Assembly: GCA_003116975.1 (NCBI GenBank)
Contig: BGKB01000262.1
Span: 1-64,000 of the forward strand
Direction of reading: 5' to 3'
Source of the DNA: Aurantiochytrium sp. KH105
Lineage: Eukaryota > Sar > Bigyra > Thraustochytrida > Thraustochytriidae
Length of the DNA stretch: 64,000 nt
Part shown: in pieces, positions 53,501-62,790 of the stretch
Layout of the letters: the number at the start of each line of letters is the position of its first letter
Position numbering within the stretch: the first letter of the stretch is position 1
Program-made: the position numbers and the translations under genes
Notes under the pieces: model-generated
Told to the model about the DNA's origin: nothing
Databases searched by the model: none
Seen by the model: only the letters and a program-made list of their open reading frames with translations

Positions 53501-54094
53501 CGCCAACATGCAGAGACGGAGGATTTCGAGGAGAGCGTTCTGCGCACGTGTCAGCTCTTTCTGTCGTTGGACGCCTCACTTGCAGACAATGTTGCAGGGC
53601 AAGTTGAATTCACAAGGCGGGCACCAGTTCTCTGCAAAGGGGAAGTTGACCTTCGCAATCGGATTTTGCATGCCTTGGTCCATGCTTCCTCCTCCCCTGC
53701 AGACAAACGTGAGGAGCCTACGTCGACAACGGCGGATCGAGCGGGCCAGGATAGTACGCAGGAAGTAAGCGACGATGACGACGATGATGATGAGCTGAGC
53801 GAGAGCCATGAGAGTGATGTGCAAAGCGGGGAGGAGGCGCGTACATCTACGGAGGCGTTTTTTGCCACGGCGACAACTCAAGGCTCAGAGACTCCGTCAT
53901 CATCATCTTCTTCTTCTTCTTCTTCTTCTTCCCCTTTGCCAGGGCCTTCAATCTCGCCCACGGCAGCAGGCCCAGGACCAACAAAGCTGAAACAGCAGAC
54001 GAGCTTTTCGCCAGGAACGCGTTCCTCCAACAATGGAGGCGCGAATCGAACTGATCGGCGTCGTCAACGAAAAGCGCAGGGAGCGAACAAGTAA
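50579..54094 (+). CDS. coiled-coil / ankyrin / TPR / J-domain co-chaperone-like protein
   Basis: A 1171-residue multidomain protein. Residues ~20-120 are a coiled coil; ~200-310 contain ankyrin repeats (GRTALHTAAAKGHKDVVMLLL and GRTPLHLAARLRKPEAARVLL); ~335-470 contain TPR-like helix pairs (ALGLRYYKTENWERSHEYFSR); ~473-545 is a J-domain with the HPD motif (IRWHPDKHSK) and a long Asp/Glu run just after. The remaining ~620 residues are partly charged coil (~615-690) and a folded region of unknown type (~730-1030), ending in a Ser-rich, basic tail. J-domains stimulate Hsp70. TPR plus J recalls DNAJC7/DNAJC3, but the ankyrin block before the TPRs is not part of those families. Confidence 0.87.
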   Translation: MSGRSTADRLRALASEVDATQQRQKSRISGLEGQLARATRAKDQLVDEKDELDYELVMVKRKLATAEESAKVDAEGHAAQVRRLQREIAALRFELAATKKSERSLTRKLEDSERMVARLDKDDDEYEADDQPKMHGSGLFAWATDPADEDPADEDLMHEDEFINAAKRGLSSVLRSVLEPSPNEFRDANLHKVLDKALIESAAHGSSMLESIKFLLGHGAQVNASKPVTEGGRTALHTAAAKGHKDVVMLLLSQPDIRIDCLDAQGRTPLHLAARLRKPEAARVLLRKGADPDLLTADGQSALDLARGSAEQDSQWFSLSFKPTMSITQVFESPSVQFWNASALGLRYYKTENWERSHEYFSRAVKLAEGAPQLANPRDLSRLFYNRAKVGLRLGEVLQALNDSSAALARDEDYVNALEIRAECHTKLFNFERATADYNKLLDKKYELPDGIDSDRLSEWRQKASETSKLVRASHYEILGINKRASTAQIKRAFRECSIRWHPDKHSKSEDDMHRARIQFQRINEAREVLLNSNRRIIYDSQRARPKGFGSYSFGYDDDEDDEDDYYFQDSEDDDDDDDDDGDVYRARKADGSLSKSAQQKFPWFDEARCKSLAESKASFQARMLELQREQAAREEQIRLDEAAKAAADRAATMEAQRSKLRAAEADQAQSDPSNDTLDEEAAPEATHPNEHNQMQSEDSKDMGKVPHIKLAERALRPDTIQSWVEDLEDSLRHEGAKGPKTGMTFISAFTSSGPTKGPYRLFWKMWCRTSQSAFKQTEQSKLDKNVFRFAEHLTIDDLADELVRNCTGFEQDWESALDTVLKYASHGTPSKAQRDALIAKAKEQDLQRRASISTTANAVGFDTVFPTSMDKVLDLDSPLLQETDLDLDKKVSDNVSFNTQPYGSMSVEEELIARALLRRSEKWYEAPLYHAVGPEVLLRFNVDPSYIDKGYLRHTKLPLFSLDDLYDEIALRRRQHAETEDFEESVLRTCQLFLSLDASLADNVAGQVEFTRRAPVLCKGEVDLRNRILHALVHASSSPADKREEPTSTTADRAGQDSTQEVSDDDDDDDELSESHESDVQSGEEARTSTEAFFATATTQGSETPSSSSSSSSSSSSPLPGPSISPTAAGPGPTKLKQQTSFSPGTRSSNNGGANRTDRRRQRKAQGANK

Positions 54095-54829
54095 GTAGAT
54101 CATCAAATTGCGCACTCGTAACTATGTATGCATCTCGAAACAAAAATCACGATCTATTACCATCGTCTTCTTTTTGTTTATCCAAGGCCAAGCAAGAATG
54201 AGACCTTGTCAAGAAAAGATAAAGAGAAGAGAAAAGAAAAGAGAAGAAAAGAGAAATGAAAAGAGAAGAATGGAATGGAAGGATGAATGAATGGATGAAT
54301 GAATGAATGGATGAATGATGAATGAAAAGGTGGCACCGGGCGCAGTCTGGCTGCGTGGCGAAGAACGCCAACTCCAGACGAACGGGTGACTGGCTGGCTG
54401 ATTACCTACACAAAGGAGAAGAAAAGAAGATCTTACAAAACGCGAAAGCCCTCCCTCTACTGTCAAACCTTAGGGAGCGAGCCCGCCGGCATACTCCAGC
54501 TCGCCTGGCGCCCGAAAGAAATGGAAAGCTTGAGACATCCAAGCAAATGCACGCAAAAGGAACATACGAAGGAGCGAAGGATTGAGAGAGAGAAAGAGAG
54601 AGAGAGAACGGCATGCCAGAGGTGGGCTTTTTATGAATTTCTTTGTCGTTTTCTTTTTTCCTCTTGTGCCCCAATCCCTTGATCAAGGTTGTCTTCCTCC
54701 TCGTCGCTCTTTCAATCGCTCTTTCAATCAATCGCTCGCGCGTGTTGTTTTGCTTACCTGGCCTCTCACTTTGTGCATTTTCGCGCGCTATATCTCTGGG
54801 AATGGCGAGCCGCGTAGGTGCGACCTCGA
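54095..54829. other. convergent intergenic region with purine and GAAT repeats
   Basis: About 735 bp. (GAGAAAA)n-like purine tract at 54215-54275 and GAAT/GGAT repeats at 54276-54330; no gene seen. Confidence 0.5.
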
Positions 54830-55610
54830 TTAGTCAGCCTGGGTAGGCGGCTGCTGCGGCGCGGCGGGGGGGACGCCGGGCTGCAGCGGGGGCATGCCGC
54901 GCGGGTGCGGGCGCACGACGAACTGCATGGCATTGGCCTCGGTCCCGTTGCTAAAGGTGACGTGCGTGAACTCGGGCTGGAAATCCAGGTCGAGGCCGTC
55001 GTCCTCGAGGAAGCGGCGCGCGTAGCAAATGCCGTCGACGGCGCGGAAGACCGGGTTCTGGCCGACGGCGGTGATCTTGACGTTGACGGCCTCGCGCACG
55101 TTCTTGGCGATGGCGCCCGCGAGCTGGCTCGTGCTGGAGCTGCCGGCGGACTTGAGGTTCTGGAATGCGTCGGGCGCGAGGCGCGGGGCCTGGGGGGTCT
55201 TCTTGAGGTTGAAGAGGATGAGGTCCTTGATTTCGCCGCCCGTGTTGTGGCGCGAGACCTCGACGATGAGGTCCATGGCGTCGGTCTCGAGGTACGACCT
55301 GGCGATGGCCACGGCCTTGACGGCCTGGTTCACGGAGGCGGGGCCGACGGCGGAGAGCACCGGGGGCTCGCCCTCGCGCGAGGTGTGGGCGATGGAGCCC
55401 GCGACCTGCTTGACGAGGCTCGCGGCCGCCACGGCCAGGACCTTGCGGCCCNNNNNNNNNNNNNNNNNNNNNNNNNNNNNNNNNNNNNNNNNNNNNNNNN
55501 NNNNNNNNNNNNCCGCCCGCGCCGCCCGCGCCGCCCGCGCCCGCCGCTGCCTCCGCGGGCAGCTTGCCGCCGCTGCCCGCGCCCGCGCCCGCGCCCTCGG
55601 CCTCGGCCAT
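54830..55610 (-). CDS. tandem SpoVS/Alba-like domain protein, interrupted by an assembly gap
   Basis: The start is set at 55610 (MAEAEGAGAGAGSGGKL), leading into a Gly/Ala-rich segment that enters a 61-N gap (55452-55512). Because the gap length is nominal, the frames before and after do not match. After the gap come two related modules: VLAVAAASLVKQVAGSIAHT...VGPASVNQAVKAVAIARSYL, closely resembling bacterial stage V sporulation protein S, and a second, more diverged copy with NLKSAGSSSTSQLAGAIAKN...ITAVGQNPVFRAVDGICYARRFL. A Pro/Gln-rich tail follows. SpoVS belongs to the Alba-like fold, so nucleic-acid binding is plausible but not shown. About 240-260 residues. Confidence 0.8.
55452..55512. 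other. assembly gap (61 N)
   Basis: A run of N inside the Gly/Ala-rich N-terminal region of the SpoVS-like gene. Flanking sequence is (CCGCCCGCG)-like on one side, so the gap is probably a collapsed GC-rich repeat. Confidence 0.99.
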
Positions 55611-56645
55611 GGCGCCGCTCTCCGCGCGCTCTCTCTGCCTGCCGCGCCGCGACTCGGCCCGCGAGACAGGCAGGCAGGCGGCAGCGGAGGGACGCAGGAG
55701 CCGCGGGAGGAGGGGAGCGCGGGAGCGAGGGAGCGGGGAGAGGAGAGGGAGAGGGAGAGCTCCGCCGCGCCGCCGACCGCCGCGACCTCGCGCTGCTCGC
55801 GGGCTGCTGCTGGTCTGCTGCTGCTGCTGCTGGCTGGGAGATTGAATTCGACGATCCTCGGGTGGCTGTATAGGATAACAATGGCTGGATCGAACTTGAA
55901 AGTATCTATATCTGACTGTCTGACTGACTGACTGACTGACTGACTGTGACCGTGCCGAGTCCTACTTGCGAGGGAGGAAGAAAGAAAGAGGCGTGACAGA
56001 CCAGACAGAAAGATAGCAGGCCATGGCACTAGGCCTACAGCAGAAGTATAATCATCCTTTGCGTTGTACAGACAGGGTGCGAGGCACGTGAGCCTCTGCG
56101 TGCTCCCCATGCCGCGTCAGAGTCCGAGTCCGAGTCCGAGTCCTGATGTGCCTGTGGAGGGCGCCCACGACCGGGGGCCTCGAGCTCCCGAGCTCGGCAC
56201 GCAGGCAGGCAGGCAGGCAGGCAGGCGGGCTGGCAGCAGCAGGCTAACCGTGGACGCAGTGGCAAAGAGCCTGGGAGAGGGATGTGCCAGGATATCTTTT
56301 CCCCACAAGCATTCAAAGGCACAGAGGCAGAGGCAGTCAGAGGCAGAGGCACAGTAAAGAGTCTCCTATCGCATGGCGAGAGCGAAGAACGTGACCGTGT
56401 GACCTTGACACACTGCTGCACTGCGGACGCAGGGTCGGCTGGGATGGCCAAGGGTCTTGCGGCCAAAGCTGCCAAGGCCGCAGTTGTCGCTTGCCTGACC
56501 TCGCATCTATTTACAGTTAGACCATACAGCGGATGATGATGATGATGATGATGATGATGCGAAAAGTATCTTCCCTCCACATTCATTCCAAGATCACCAG
56601 GGCAAGCAAGCAACGCAAGCAACAACTTGCGCACAAGCGGGACCA
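55611..56645. promoter_or_regulatory. divergent region between SpoVS-like and sirtuin genes
   Basis: About 1 kb with (GACT)n at 55917-55948, an AGGCCTA motif at 56030-56036, GAGTCC repeats near 56117-56142, (GCAG)n at 56200-56226 and (GAT)n at 56532-56560. No gene seen. Confidence 0.5.
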
Positions 56646-57740
56646 ATGGAGGCGGGGACAGCAGCAGGGATAGAGTCCTCGAAGAAGCGGAAGCACCAGC
56701 AGCAGCCGCAAGCACCGTCGCAGAGCACTGAGCAGCCAAAACGCGCGCGCTCTGCTATCGCGGCCAATGCGCGAACGCCGCTCGAGGCTTTTGCCACGCC
56801 GGCCGACGTCGTGCGCGCCCTGCGAAAGGCAAAGTACGTGGTCGTCCTCGTGGGCGCAGGGATCTCGCAGTCGTGCGGAATACCTGACTTTCGCTCCCCC
56901 GCCGGCATCTACGCCCTCGTAGAAAACATGGACCTTGGCCTGCCCCAAGCCGAGTGCCTCTTTGACAAAAGCTACTTTGAGGACGACCCCGAACCTTTCT
57001 ACAAATTCGCACACATTCTGTACCCAGAGACGGCGCCAACACCATCACGGACACATTACTTTCTCCGCCAACTCGAGGTCGCGGGCAAACTTGGACGCGT
57101 ATACACGCAAAACATTGACGGTCTCGAGGAAGCGGCCGGCATTCGCCGCGCAGTCCAATGTCACGGCACCTTGTCCAAGGCCCACTGCCTCCGCTGCCGT
57201 CGCGTATGCAAGGCGTCAGCCTTTATGGCAGACGTGCGCCAAGGGCGCGTTGCAGAATGTCCCCGGAAAAACTGCGACGGCGTTCTTAAACCCGCCATCA
57301 CATTCTTTGGTGAGCGTGTAGATGTCAAAGTCGAGACGCGTCTCGCTGCTGACGCTGCCAAGGCCGACCTCTTGCTGGTTATGGGAACTTCTCTCCAAGT
57401 CGCCCCAATGTCCGGTGTTCCTGGCTTGGTGCCCCACACTGTGCCTCAGGTTCTCATCAATAAGAATCCAGTTCAGCTTCGCGAGGCCGTCTCGGGTGGC
57501 TTTGACGTCCAGCTGCTTGGTGATTGTGACGCCATCGTCGAAGAACTGCAGCGCGCCATGGCTGCAACAAACGTTACGGATACCAAAGGGGACGTCAAAA
57601 TAGAACGAGGGAGCGATCAAATCCTCAAGACAAACAACCTCGAAGGCCCACGTTTTCTACCGCTTCCCAATGCGATACGGTCCTTTGCCCTTCCACAAAC
57701 AGAAGCTGTAAACCATTCCGCAGCCGTGCCTGCAAATTAA
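56646..57740 (+). CDS. sirtuin (SIR2-family NAD-dependent deacylase, class I-like)
   Basis: A 364-residue protein. NAD-binding motif VVLVGAGISQSCGIPDFRSP near 65-84; TQNIDGLEEAAG near 156-167; catalytic His in QCHGTLSKAH near 172; zinc site CLRC near 180-183 and CPRKNC near 205-210 (the second pair is spaced CxxxxC instead of the usual CxxC, possibly the reverse order seen in SIRT2-like proteins); KPAITFFGE near 216; LLVMGTSLQVAP near 241; VLINKNP near 269. All catalytic elements are present. Sequence style fits the SIRT1-3/Hst2 class. The N-terminal ~45 residues are Gln/Lys/Arg-rich and could direct it to the nucleus. It converges on an unknown gene with 97 bp between the stops. Confidence 0.94.
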   Translation: MEAGTAAGIESSKKRKHQQQPQAPSQSTEQPKRARSAIAANARTPLEAFATPADVVRALRKAKYVVVLVGAGISQSCGIPDFRSPAGIYALVENMDLGLPQAECLFDKSYFEDDPEPFYKFAHILYPETAPTPSRTHYFLRQLEVAGKLGRVYTQNIDGLEEAAGIRRAVQCHGTLSKAHCLRCRRVCKASAFMADVRQGRVAECPRKNCDGVLKPAITFFGERVDVKVETRLAADAAKADLLLVMGTSLQVAPMSGVPGLVPHTVPQVLINKNPVQLREAVSGGFDVQLLGDCDAIVEELQRAMAATNVTDTKGDVKIERGSDQILKTNNLEGPRFLPLPNAIRSFALPQTEAVNHSAAVPAN

Positions 57741-57837
57741 ACTACCTTATGTGACCCCCCCCCCCTCCCCTGAAGGACTTGATCTGCCATACAACTTCAA
57801 ACGTAGCGCGCGTGCCAGCTCGCCTGTAATGAGTCTT

Positions 57838-60042
57838 TTACTCCACAGTCTCGTCGCATGTAGTCGTGTGCGCAAGCAGGCAATACTGGCAGGCTAGTAC
57901 CCACGGTGAAACCGAATTCAGGTCGTTGCGCGCCATGGAGAGAAGAACGCTGGCGCAAGAGTACCCATTGCCCTCGAGCGAAGCGAGGGCCGGCGCCAGT
58001 CGATATTTCCAAGCCGAGAGCGGGGATGGCGACAATATTGTGCGCAGATTCTGTTTGCTCTGGTCAACGTGTTGAGCAATCCAATCTTCTTCAGACAGTT
58101 CAGGGGCGTTGCAATTGCACGACTCCCGGGCGCTCTTGATGATGAGCGATGAAAGGTCCTGTAGTTCTTCGAGACTATCGTCATCCCGTTGCTTTTCCTC
58201 CCTCGCCATGTCTTCGATCCAGTCGGCACTAGGTACACCACGTTCTTCATCGTGGACGCAGGGATCGTACAATAGCAAGTCTTCACCAGCAAAAGAGTCT
58301 TGCGTCTCTGTCAAGGCTTCGTACGAGGTGATCCTTTGTGTTGCGGTCGTTGTGAGGAGGGGGCTTTGATATAGAAATCTGAATATCTCAACGTCCATCT
58401 CACGCGCTTGCGCAAGCCAGGGTGCAAGATCGCCAGCAAAGAGGGCCTCGAGCTCTTTTGCTGTGGAATGTAACTCTGACTCTTCGAATACTCCGTCAAC
58501 TCCCATGGGCCACGCTCCTGTCTTGTCTGGACCATTCAAGACAGAAAAAGGCCGTGCCATGACCGGTGCGTAGGGTCCTCTTTGAGTCCATTGATTCATG
58601 TCAACGCCAAGGGGAGGAAGACTCGGAACGAACCAGTCAGGGTGAAAGAGCACACCGCTATCGAGAGCACCAATTGGCCGCATAAAGTATTCGTGGCTCC
58701 ACCGGTGAATTTGTTGCCGCCGTGTAGCGCCTGTTTCGTCCCTATTATTTTCAGAAGAGGGGGCTCCTGATTCAATCTCCTGGCCATCGAGATCGCTGCG
58801 CCTCGATCGACCGAGGCTTGTGCCCGATGGGTCTTTTAGAACGCTTGTGTCACGCTGCACGTCCAGAGACTGTCTGCCTTGCGTGGCCGCGAGAGAATTC
58901 GATTCGTGCGCTTCTGCACTCGAATCGTCCCGACCAGCACTGGGGCCGCTATTCCATTCGCTCGTTTCTCCTCGTGCTTTTGCTTCCTCATCGAGTTCAT
59001 CTTGACACAAACCTAAAGTAGCGGGCTTGCTTCCGGCGCAAGTAGCGTTGACGCAGTCTGCGTCGGTACTTTTGAGTAGTCGACGGTCTCCTACCCGTAG
59101 AGCCTCGTCCTTCCAGGCAGTGAGGTTGATGTCCTGCACAGGAAGCTGCAACTGCGGTGCAGCCTCAAACATGCTTGCGTCCCACACTGCCTTTCGGCCC
59201 GCCGTATGTGAGTGCGTCGCTGATCTCTCATTGTTGTCGGCCAGAATTGCCTCGGACTGAGCTGCGACTTTGGCTTCCTGAGCTGCGAACCAGCGCGAAG
59301 CTGCACTCAAATCTGAACCGACTTCAACGTCGAGGCGGCGTGAAAGCCGTGCTGCACTGGTCTCAGTTGCAGAGTTCCTGCGTTGGCGTCGCCCATTAAG
59401 AAGCTCGAGTTTTGCGGTGACCGCTCCGGCAACTGTGACCTTTGCACGCGCCTGCTGGTGGACCTTGCTCGTTAAGACGCCCCCGGATGCTTCGTTGTCC
59501 GCAAGCACCTTGCGAAATAGTGCTTCATTGTGTTTAACCTCGCGGGACACTTCCCTGTGACCTACTTCGCGAAAGGCAGCCACGCGCATTGCAGCTTGGG
59601 CACGGATAATGTTATCCTCCTTGCTAAATACTCCACTGCGCTCGCAGCGACGGAAAAAGGGTTCGCGGACGGTCTCGTCAACAATCTCAAGACGCCGCTG
59701 GATTTCGCGTGCAACCAGCTCCTGGACGTCGCGTGACCTTGCTGCATCGCTCGTGGCACCGCCGCCGGCAATTCGGACTTCGTCTCTCTTGTCGAGGTGC
59801 GAGCCCTTTTTCAGCGCGTGCTCCGGCTTCGGTCCAGCTTCTTGAAGAGTTGACTCTCGTCGCGTCGCCTCGGTTCTCTCAACAGAAGACTGTCGGCTTG
59901 TAGGCCCTTTGATGATACACGTGCTTGGCCGTGCATAGACTGGCGCAAGGGCATGCGTCAGACGACTGTCGCGCCGAAGACTACTTGCATCAGCGACAAA
60001 CTTTGGCTCCTGGCTCTTTCTACTACTACTACTACTATGCAT
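57838..60042 (-). CDS. large protein of unknown function
   Basis: A 734-residue protein starting at the first ATG, 60042 (MHSSSSSRKSQEPKF). I do not recognise it. Residues ~95-260 look helical and charged (VQELVAREIQRRLEIVDETV), ~340-470 are Ser/Asp/Arg-rich disorder, and ~480-734 appear folded, with an aromatic-rich stretch (EYFMRPIGALDSGVLFHPDW near 491) and a helical C-terminus. No signal peptide or membrane helix is apparent. The open frame extends 42 codons further upstream without an ATG. Normal codon pattern and length make it real. Confidence 0.75.
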   Translation of the reverse strand: MHSSSSSRKSQEPKFVADASSLRRDSRLTHALAPVYARPSTCIIKGPTSRQSSVERTEATRRESTLQEAGPKPEHALKKGSHLDKRDEVRIAGGGATSDAARSRDVQELVAREIQRRLEIVDETVREPFFRRCERSGVFSKEDNIIRAQAAMRVAAFREVGHREVSREVKHNEALFRKVLADNEASGGVLTSKVHQQARAKVTVAGAVTAKLELLNGRRQRRNSATETSAARLSRRLDVEVGSDLSAASRWFAAQEAKVAAQSEAILADNNERSATHSHTAGRKAVWDASMFEAAPQLQLPVQDINLTAWKDEALRVGDRRLLKSTDADCVNATCAGSKPATLGLCQDELDEEAKARGETSEWNSGPSAGRDDSSAEAHESNSLAATQGRQSLDVQRDTSVLKDPSGTSLGRSRRSDLDGQEIESGAPSSENNRDETGATRRQQIHRWSHEYFMRPIGALDSGVLFHPDWFVPSLPPLGVDMNQWTQRGPYAPVMARPFSVLNGPDKTGAWPMGVDGVFEESELHSTAKELEALFAGDLAPWLAQAREMDVEIFRFLYQSPLLTTTATQRITSYEALTETQDSFAGEDLLLYDPCVHDEERGVPSADWIEDMAREEKQRDDDSLEELQDLSSLIIKSARESCNCNAPELSEEDWIAQHVDQSKQNLRTILSPSPLSAWKYRLAPALASLEGNGYSCASVLLSMARNDLNSVSPWVLACQYCLLAHTTTCDETVE

Positions 60043-60692
60043 CTGGGCCCTCGAAAGGATCAGAGACCGAGTGCGTGCGGATTTAGGGTAGGATGCAATG
60101 CTCAGGAAGTGCTTGGTGCATCGATGCAACAAACGCTTGACAGCGCGCCGTTTATGTATGTATGCCAACTTCTTCTTTCTTGTTTTCCTGCTTTCTTGCC
60201 CTTTCGCGTTCTTGCTTTCTACGATGGGCTAGGAATCACTCGCTTTCAACGTGAACGAACTTGTACCAAACGAAATGCAATGGCTTCGGACTATTGCGCT
60301 CGCGGCGAGGGCACCCGGCACTAAGACTGGTACTGACACTGGCACCACCACGACCACCACCACCACCACGAATCTCTGACAGGCCAGCAGGATCCCCAAC
60401 TCTGGCTGGCCGGTATTTTTTTTTCTGCGTGGCGCGCTCTCCTCTGATCTTCCTCTCCGGCGGCAGTGGTGCGCGAGGCCACGCGCGCGGCCTTTCGTCC
60501 CTGTTTCCTGCGTGCGATCCGTTGCGGGACCCCGTGTCTGGAGGGTCTGGTCTGAGCGGGCAAGGGGCGACGGTATTTATAAGAGAATGCTCGGGAACCA
60601 AGGGGACGATGCTCCTGTAAGTTCGCACCACAGTCGTTCCTCCTTGCGCATCGTGCTCACGCGTGTGCTTCGTAATACCGACATTCGTGACC
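60043..60692. other. upstream region of the unknown gene, with CCACCA repeats
   Basis: About 650 bp between the unknown gene and a tRNA-like sequence. A CCA-rich run lies at about 60343-60370. No gene supported. Confidence 0.4.
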
Positions 60693-60767
60693 CCTTCAGG
60701 TAGCTCAGCTGGTTAGAGCGTTTGGCTTATGACCATAAGGTCCGGAGATCGAAACTCCGCTGGAGCA
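60693..60767 (+). tRNA. tRNA-like gene, probable Ile (UAU), degenerate
   Basis: A perfect A-box (TAGCTCAGCTGG at 60701-60712) and D-arm (GCTC/GAGC) are followed by an anticodon arm TTTGG-CTTATGA-CCATA, a variable loop AGGTC, a T-arm CGGAG-ATCGAAA-CTCCG and an acceptor 3' strand CTGGAGC+A. The 5' strand CCTTCAG (60693-60699) pairs with it at six of seven positions, but leaves one extra G before the D-arm. Other oddities: a T-T pair in the anticodon stem, A instead of T at the start of the T-loop and G after the anticodon. The loop reads UAU, and the acceptor resembles eukaryotic tRNA-Ile(UAU). T-rich sequence follows. It could be a pseudogene. Confidence 0.55.
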
Positions 60768-61269
60768 CTTCTTCTTTCTTTTCTCCACTTCCTTTCCCAC
60801 GGGGGGAAACTTTTTTTTTCGATTTTTTTCTTTTCCTCTTCCTTATTTTTGACGTGCGTGATGGTCGGGCGTTGGGCGAACAGAGCCACGACCGGACCAG
60901 GACGGGAGGGCGCGAGGCCGCCTGCGCGAGAGGGTGGCCGAGGTGGCCTCGAGGCCGGCACAGACGGCCGCCGGGCGCGTCCCCGGGCGGCGCGGGGTAG
61001 GACGCAGCACGGAAGGTCGGAGACAGGGGCTGTTTCGTCTCGAAACCCGCGTCTCAGGTCCAACGTCCGAGGTCATCGTCAGAATCCAACGTGGACAATC
61101 TAACCTCTCACACGCGCGCGCAGTGCAGACTTTCGTAAAGTCGGATCATCGGAGGGAAAGGCAAACTCATCGAGCAGACGACAAGAGATCCTTTCTGCGA
61201 CCAACCCTTGTTTAACCTCGGGCAAGGACGATACACAGACGCCCATAACGATTCACAAAAGAGAGAGAG
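60768..61269. other. spacer between tRNA-like gene and unknown gene
   Basis: About 500 bp with poly-T/TTTTC tracts at 60809-60850 (possible Pol III terminator), then GC-rich sequence. Presumably includes the promoter of the gene at 61270. Confidence 0.4.
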
Positions 61270-62790
61270 ATGGCCCATCCGGCTGATGACGTTTTGGAGC
61301 TAGCCAACCCTTTCCGGCCGCTGATGTACACATGGAAAGCTCCAGATGAACCTCGCGAACCTTGCAAGAGATCAATGAGTATTTTGCAAGAATGCAATGT
61401 CCAGGTCTACGTCAGCGAAGCCCTTGCAAAGATTGTCGAATCGCATTCGAGCAATAGCAATTCATCACAACCAGCTGGATGCAAGAAAAGCCGCGACAAA
61501 CGCCTTGATCGAAATGATGACAGAACGAACAACACCGCGAGCTATTCAGGCAACAGGATCCGGGGAGCAAAAGAGTGTGCAAACGATCTCGCTGCGTCAA
61601 GACGACGAAAAACGGGACTCCTCACGAGCAAGCGAAACAAAACACAGTCCAAAGGCTCACTGTCACGAGCGCGGCCTGCAACAGCGAATGCACGCGTCCG
61701 CGCACGGAGTTCTGCGCGAGATCTCTTGGCTCATCGCACGACCAAAACCCCAAACAATAATGGTCCGAAGCGACCGAAAGATGCCACAAGCGAAGCAGAC
61801 GGGTCATCTGATGACAACGACGAAGATGGTGATGAAGACGACAATAGTACGGGAAGCTCATTTGGCACTACAAGCAGCAGCAGCAGCAATCTCTACGAAG
61901 ATAGTGACGAAGACGAGGGCGAAGGTGGCGATCCTGCTATCAAAGACGGAACGCAAAGAAATGGCGTCAATCATGACGTAGACCACGAGGCCTTTCGTGA
62001 TCAGGATGATGAAAGAAACAGTGGACGCTTTGTGGAGAACCCTCGTAGACTCCAAGGCGTGGGAGGAAGCCACGAGAACAGAAGTCAGACGCATGTAAAG
62101 AGCCGAGGAACGAGCCACCGACCAGGAACAGCCAAAGGTCAGCGCGCGCCTGCAACACAGACCAGCGAGGCAGAAATGGGTCCGCGTGACCCAGTTCGTG
62201 CTATCCAAATCTACCTTGACAGCGTCCGGCAAGGCAGCCATCTGCAAGGTACCCGGGTGCGCTTTGACTTTATTCTTGCCACAAATTGGAATCGTACCTG
62301 TTTTGCGCGCCTTTTGCAACGTGAATTAGGATGCATTCAAGGTGATCGTCTCGTCAACTTTACAGAGTACCTGCAGCTCACGCGCCTCTACTGTGAGGAT
62401 TTCGCTGCTGACTTTTTGCAGGTTCCTTGGGCACTTGTCTGCTCCTCGTATACGTCGGGTGATTCTGAGTCGTTGACGCCGAAAGAAGAAGCAATTTCTT
62501 CGGCAACAGGTAATTCATCACGAGTTGCAATTCACAAGATTAACCGACTCGCGACCGCTTGGATTCGTCTCGAGCCTTTGTGCGTCGATTTGTGCGCTCA
62601 CATTTGCCCCGAAAACTTCCGTCTCGATACTCCCATCGACAAAACAGACATTTTGAGGGCTATGGACAAACTTCAGACCAGTCAAATCGTCAGATTCATG
62701 CGCGAGTCTTTAGGCCGTGACTCTACTCCGCATACAATCGGAGGACTTCTAGCCAAGGTGGTTCTCGTTGCTGCGGACAAGGTCGCTTGA
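61270..62790 (+). CDS. unknown protein with disordered middle and folded C-terminus
   Basis: A 506-residue protein that I do not recognise. The first ~45 residues look ordered (MAHPADDVLELANPFRPLMY at the start). Residues ~60-310 are Ser/Asn/Lys/Asp/Arg-rich disorder with an Asp/Glu stretch near 180-215. Residues ~315-506 form an apparently folded alpha-rich domain with regular hydrophobic spacing and several Cys (CIQGDRLVNFTEYLQLTRLY near 354; WIRLEPLCVDLCAHICPENF near 430). No signal or membrane helix. Start at the first ATG. Confidence 0.7.
   Translation: MAHPADDVLELANPFRPLMYTWKAPDEPREPCKRSMSILQECNVQVYVSEALAKIVESHSSNSNSSQPAGCKKSRDKRLDRNDDRTNNTASYSGNRIRGAKECANDLAASRRRKTGLLTSKRNKTQSKGSLSRARPATANARVRARSSARDLLAHRTTKTPNNNGPKRPKDATSEADGSSDDNDEDGDEDDNSTGSSFGTTSSSSSNLYEDSDEDEGEGGDPAIKDGTQRNGVNHDVDHEAFRDQDDERNSGRFVENPRRLQGVGGSHENRSQTHVKSRGTSHRPGTAKGQRAPATQTSEAEMGPRDPVRAIQIYLDSVRQGSHLQGTRVRFDFILATNWNRTCFARLLQRELGCIQGDRLVNFTEYLQLTRLYCEDFAADFLQVPWALVCSSYTSGDSESLTPKEEAISSATGNSSRVAIHKINRLATAWIRLEPLCVDLCAHICPENFRLDTPIDKTDILRAMDKLQTSQIVRFMRESLGRDSTPHTIGGLLAKVVLVAADKVA

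Noticed and set aside
54818-55873. 351-codon plus-strand frame opposite the SpoVS-like gene
   Set aside because: Antisense shadow of a GC-rich gene, running through the N gap; the minus strand has the recognisable domains.
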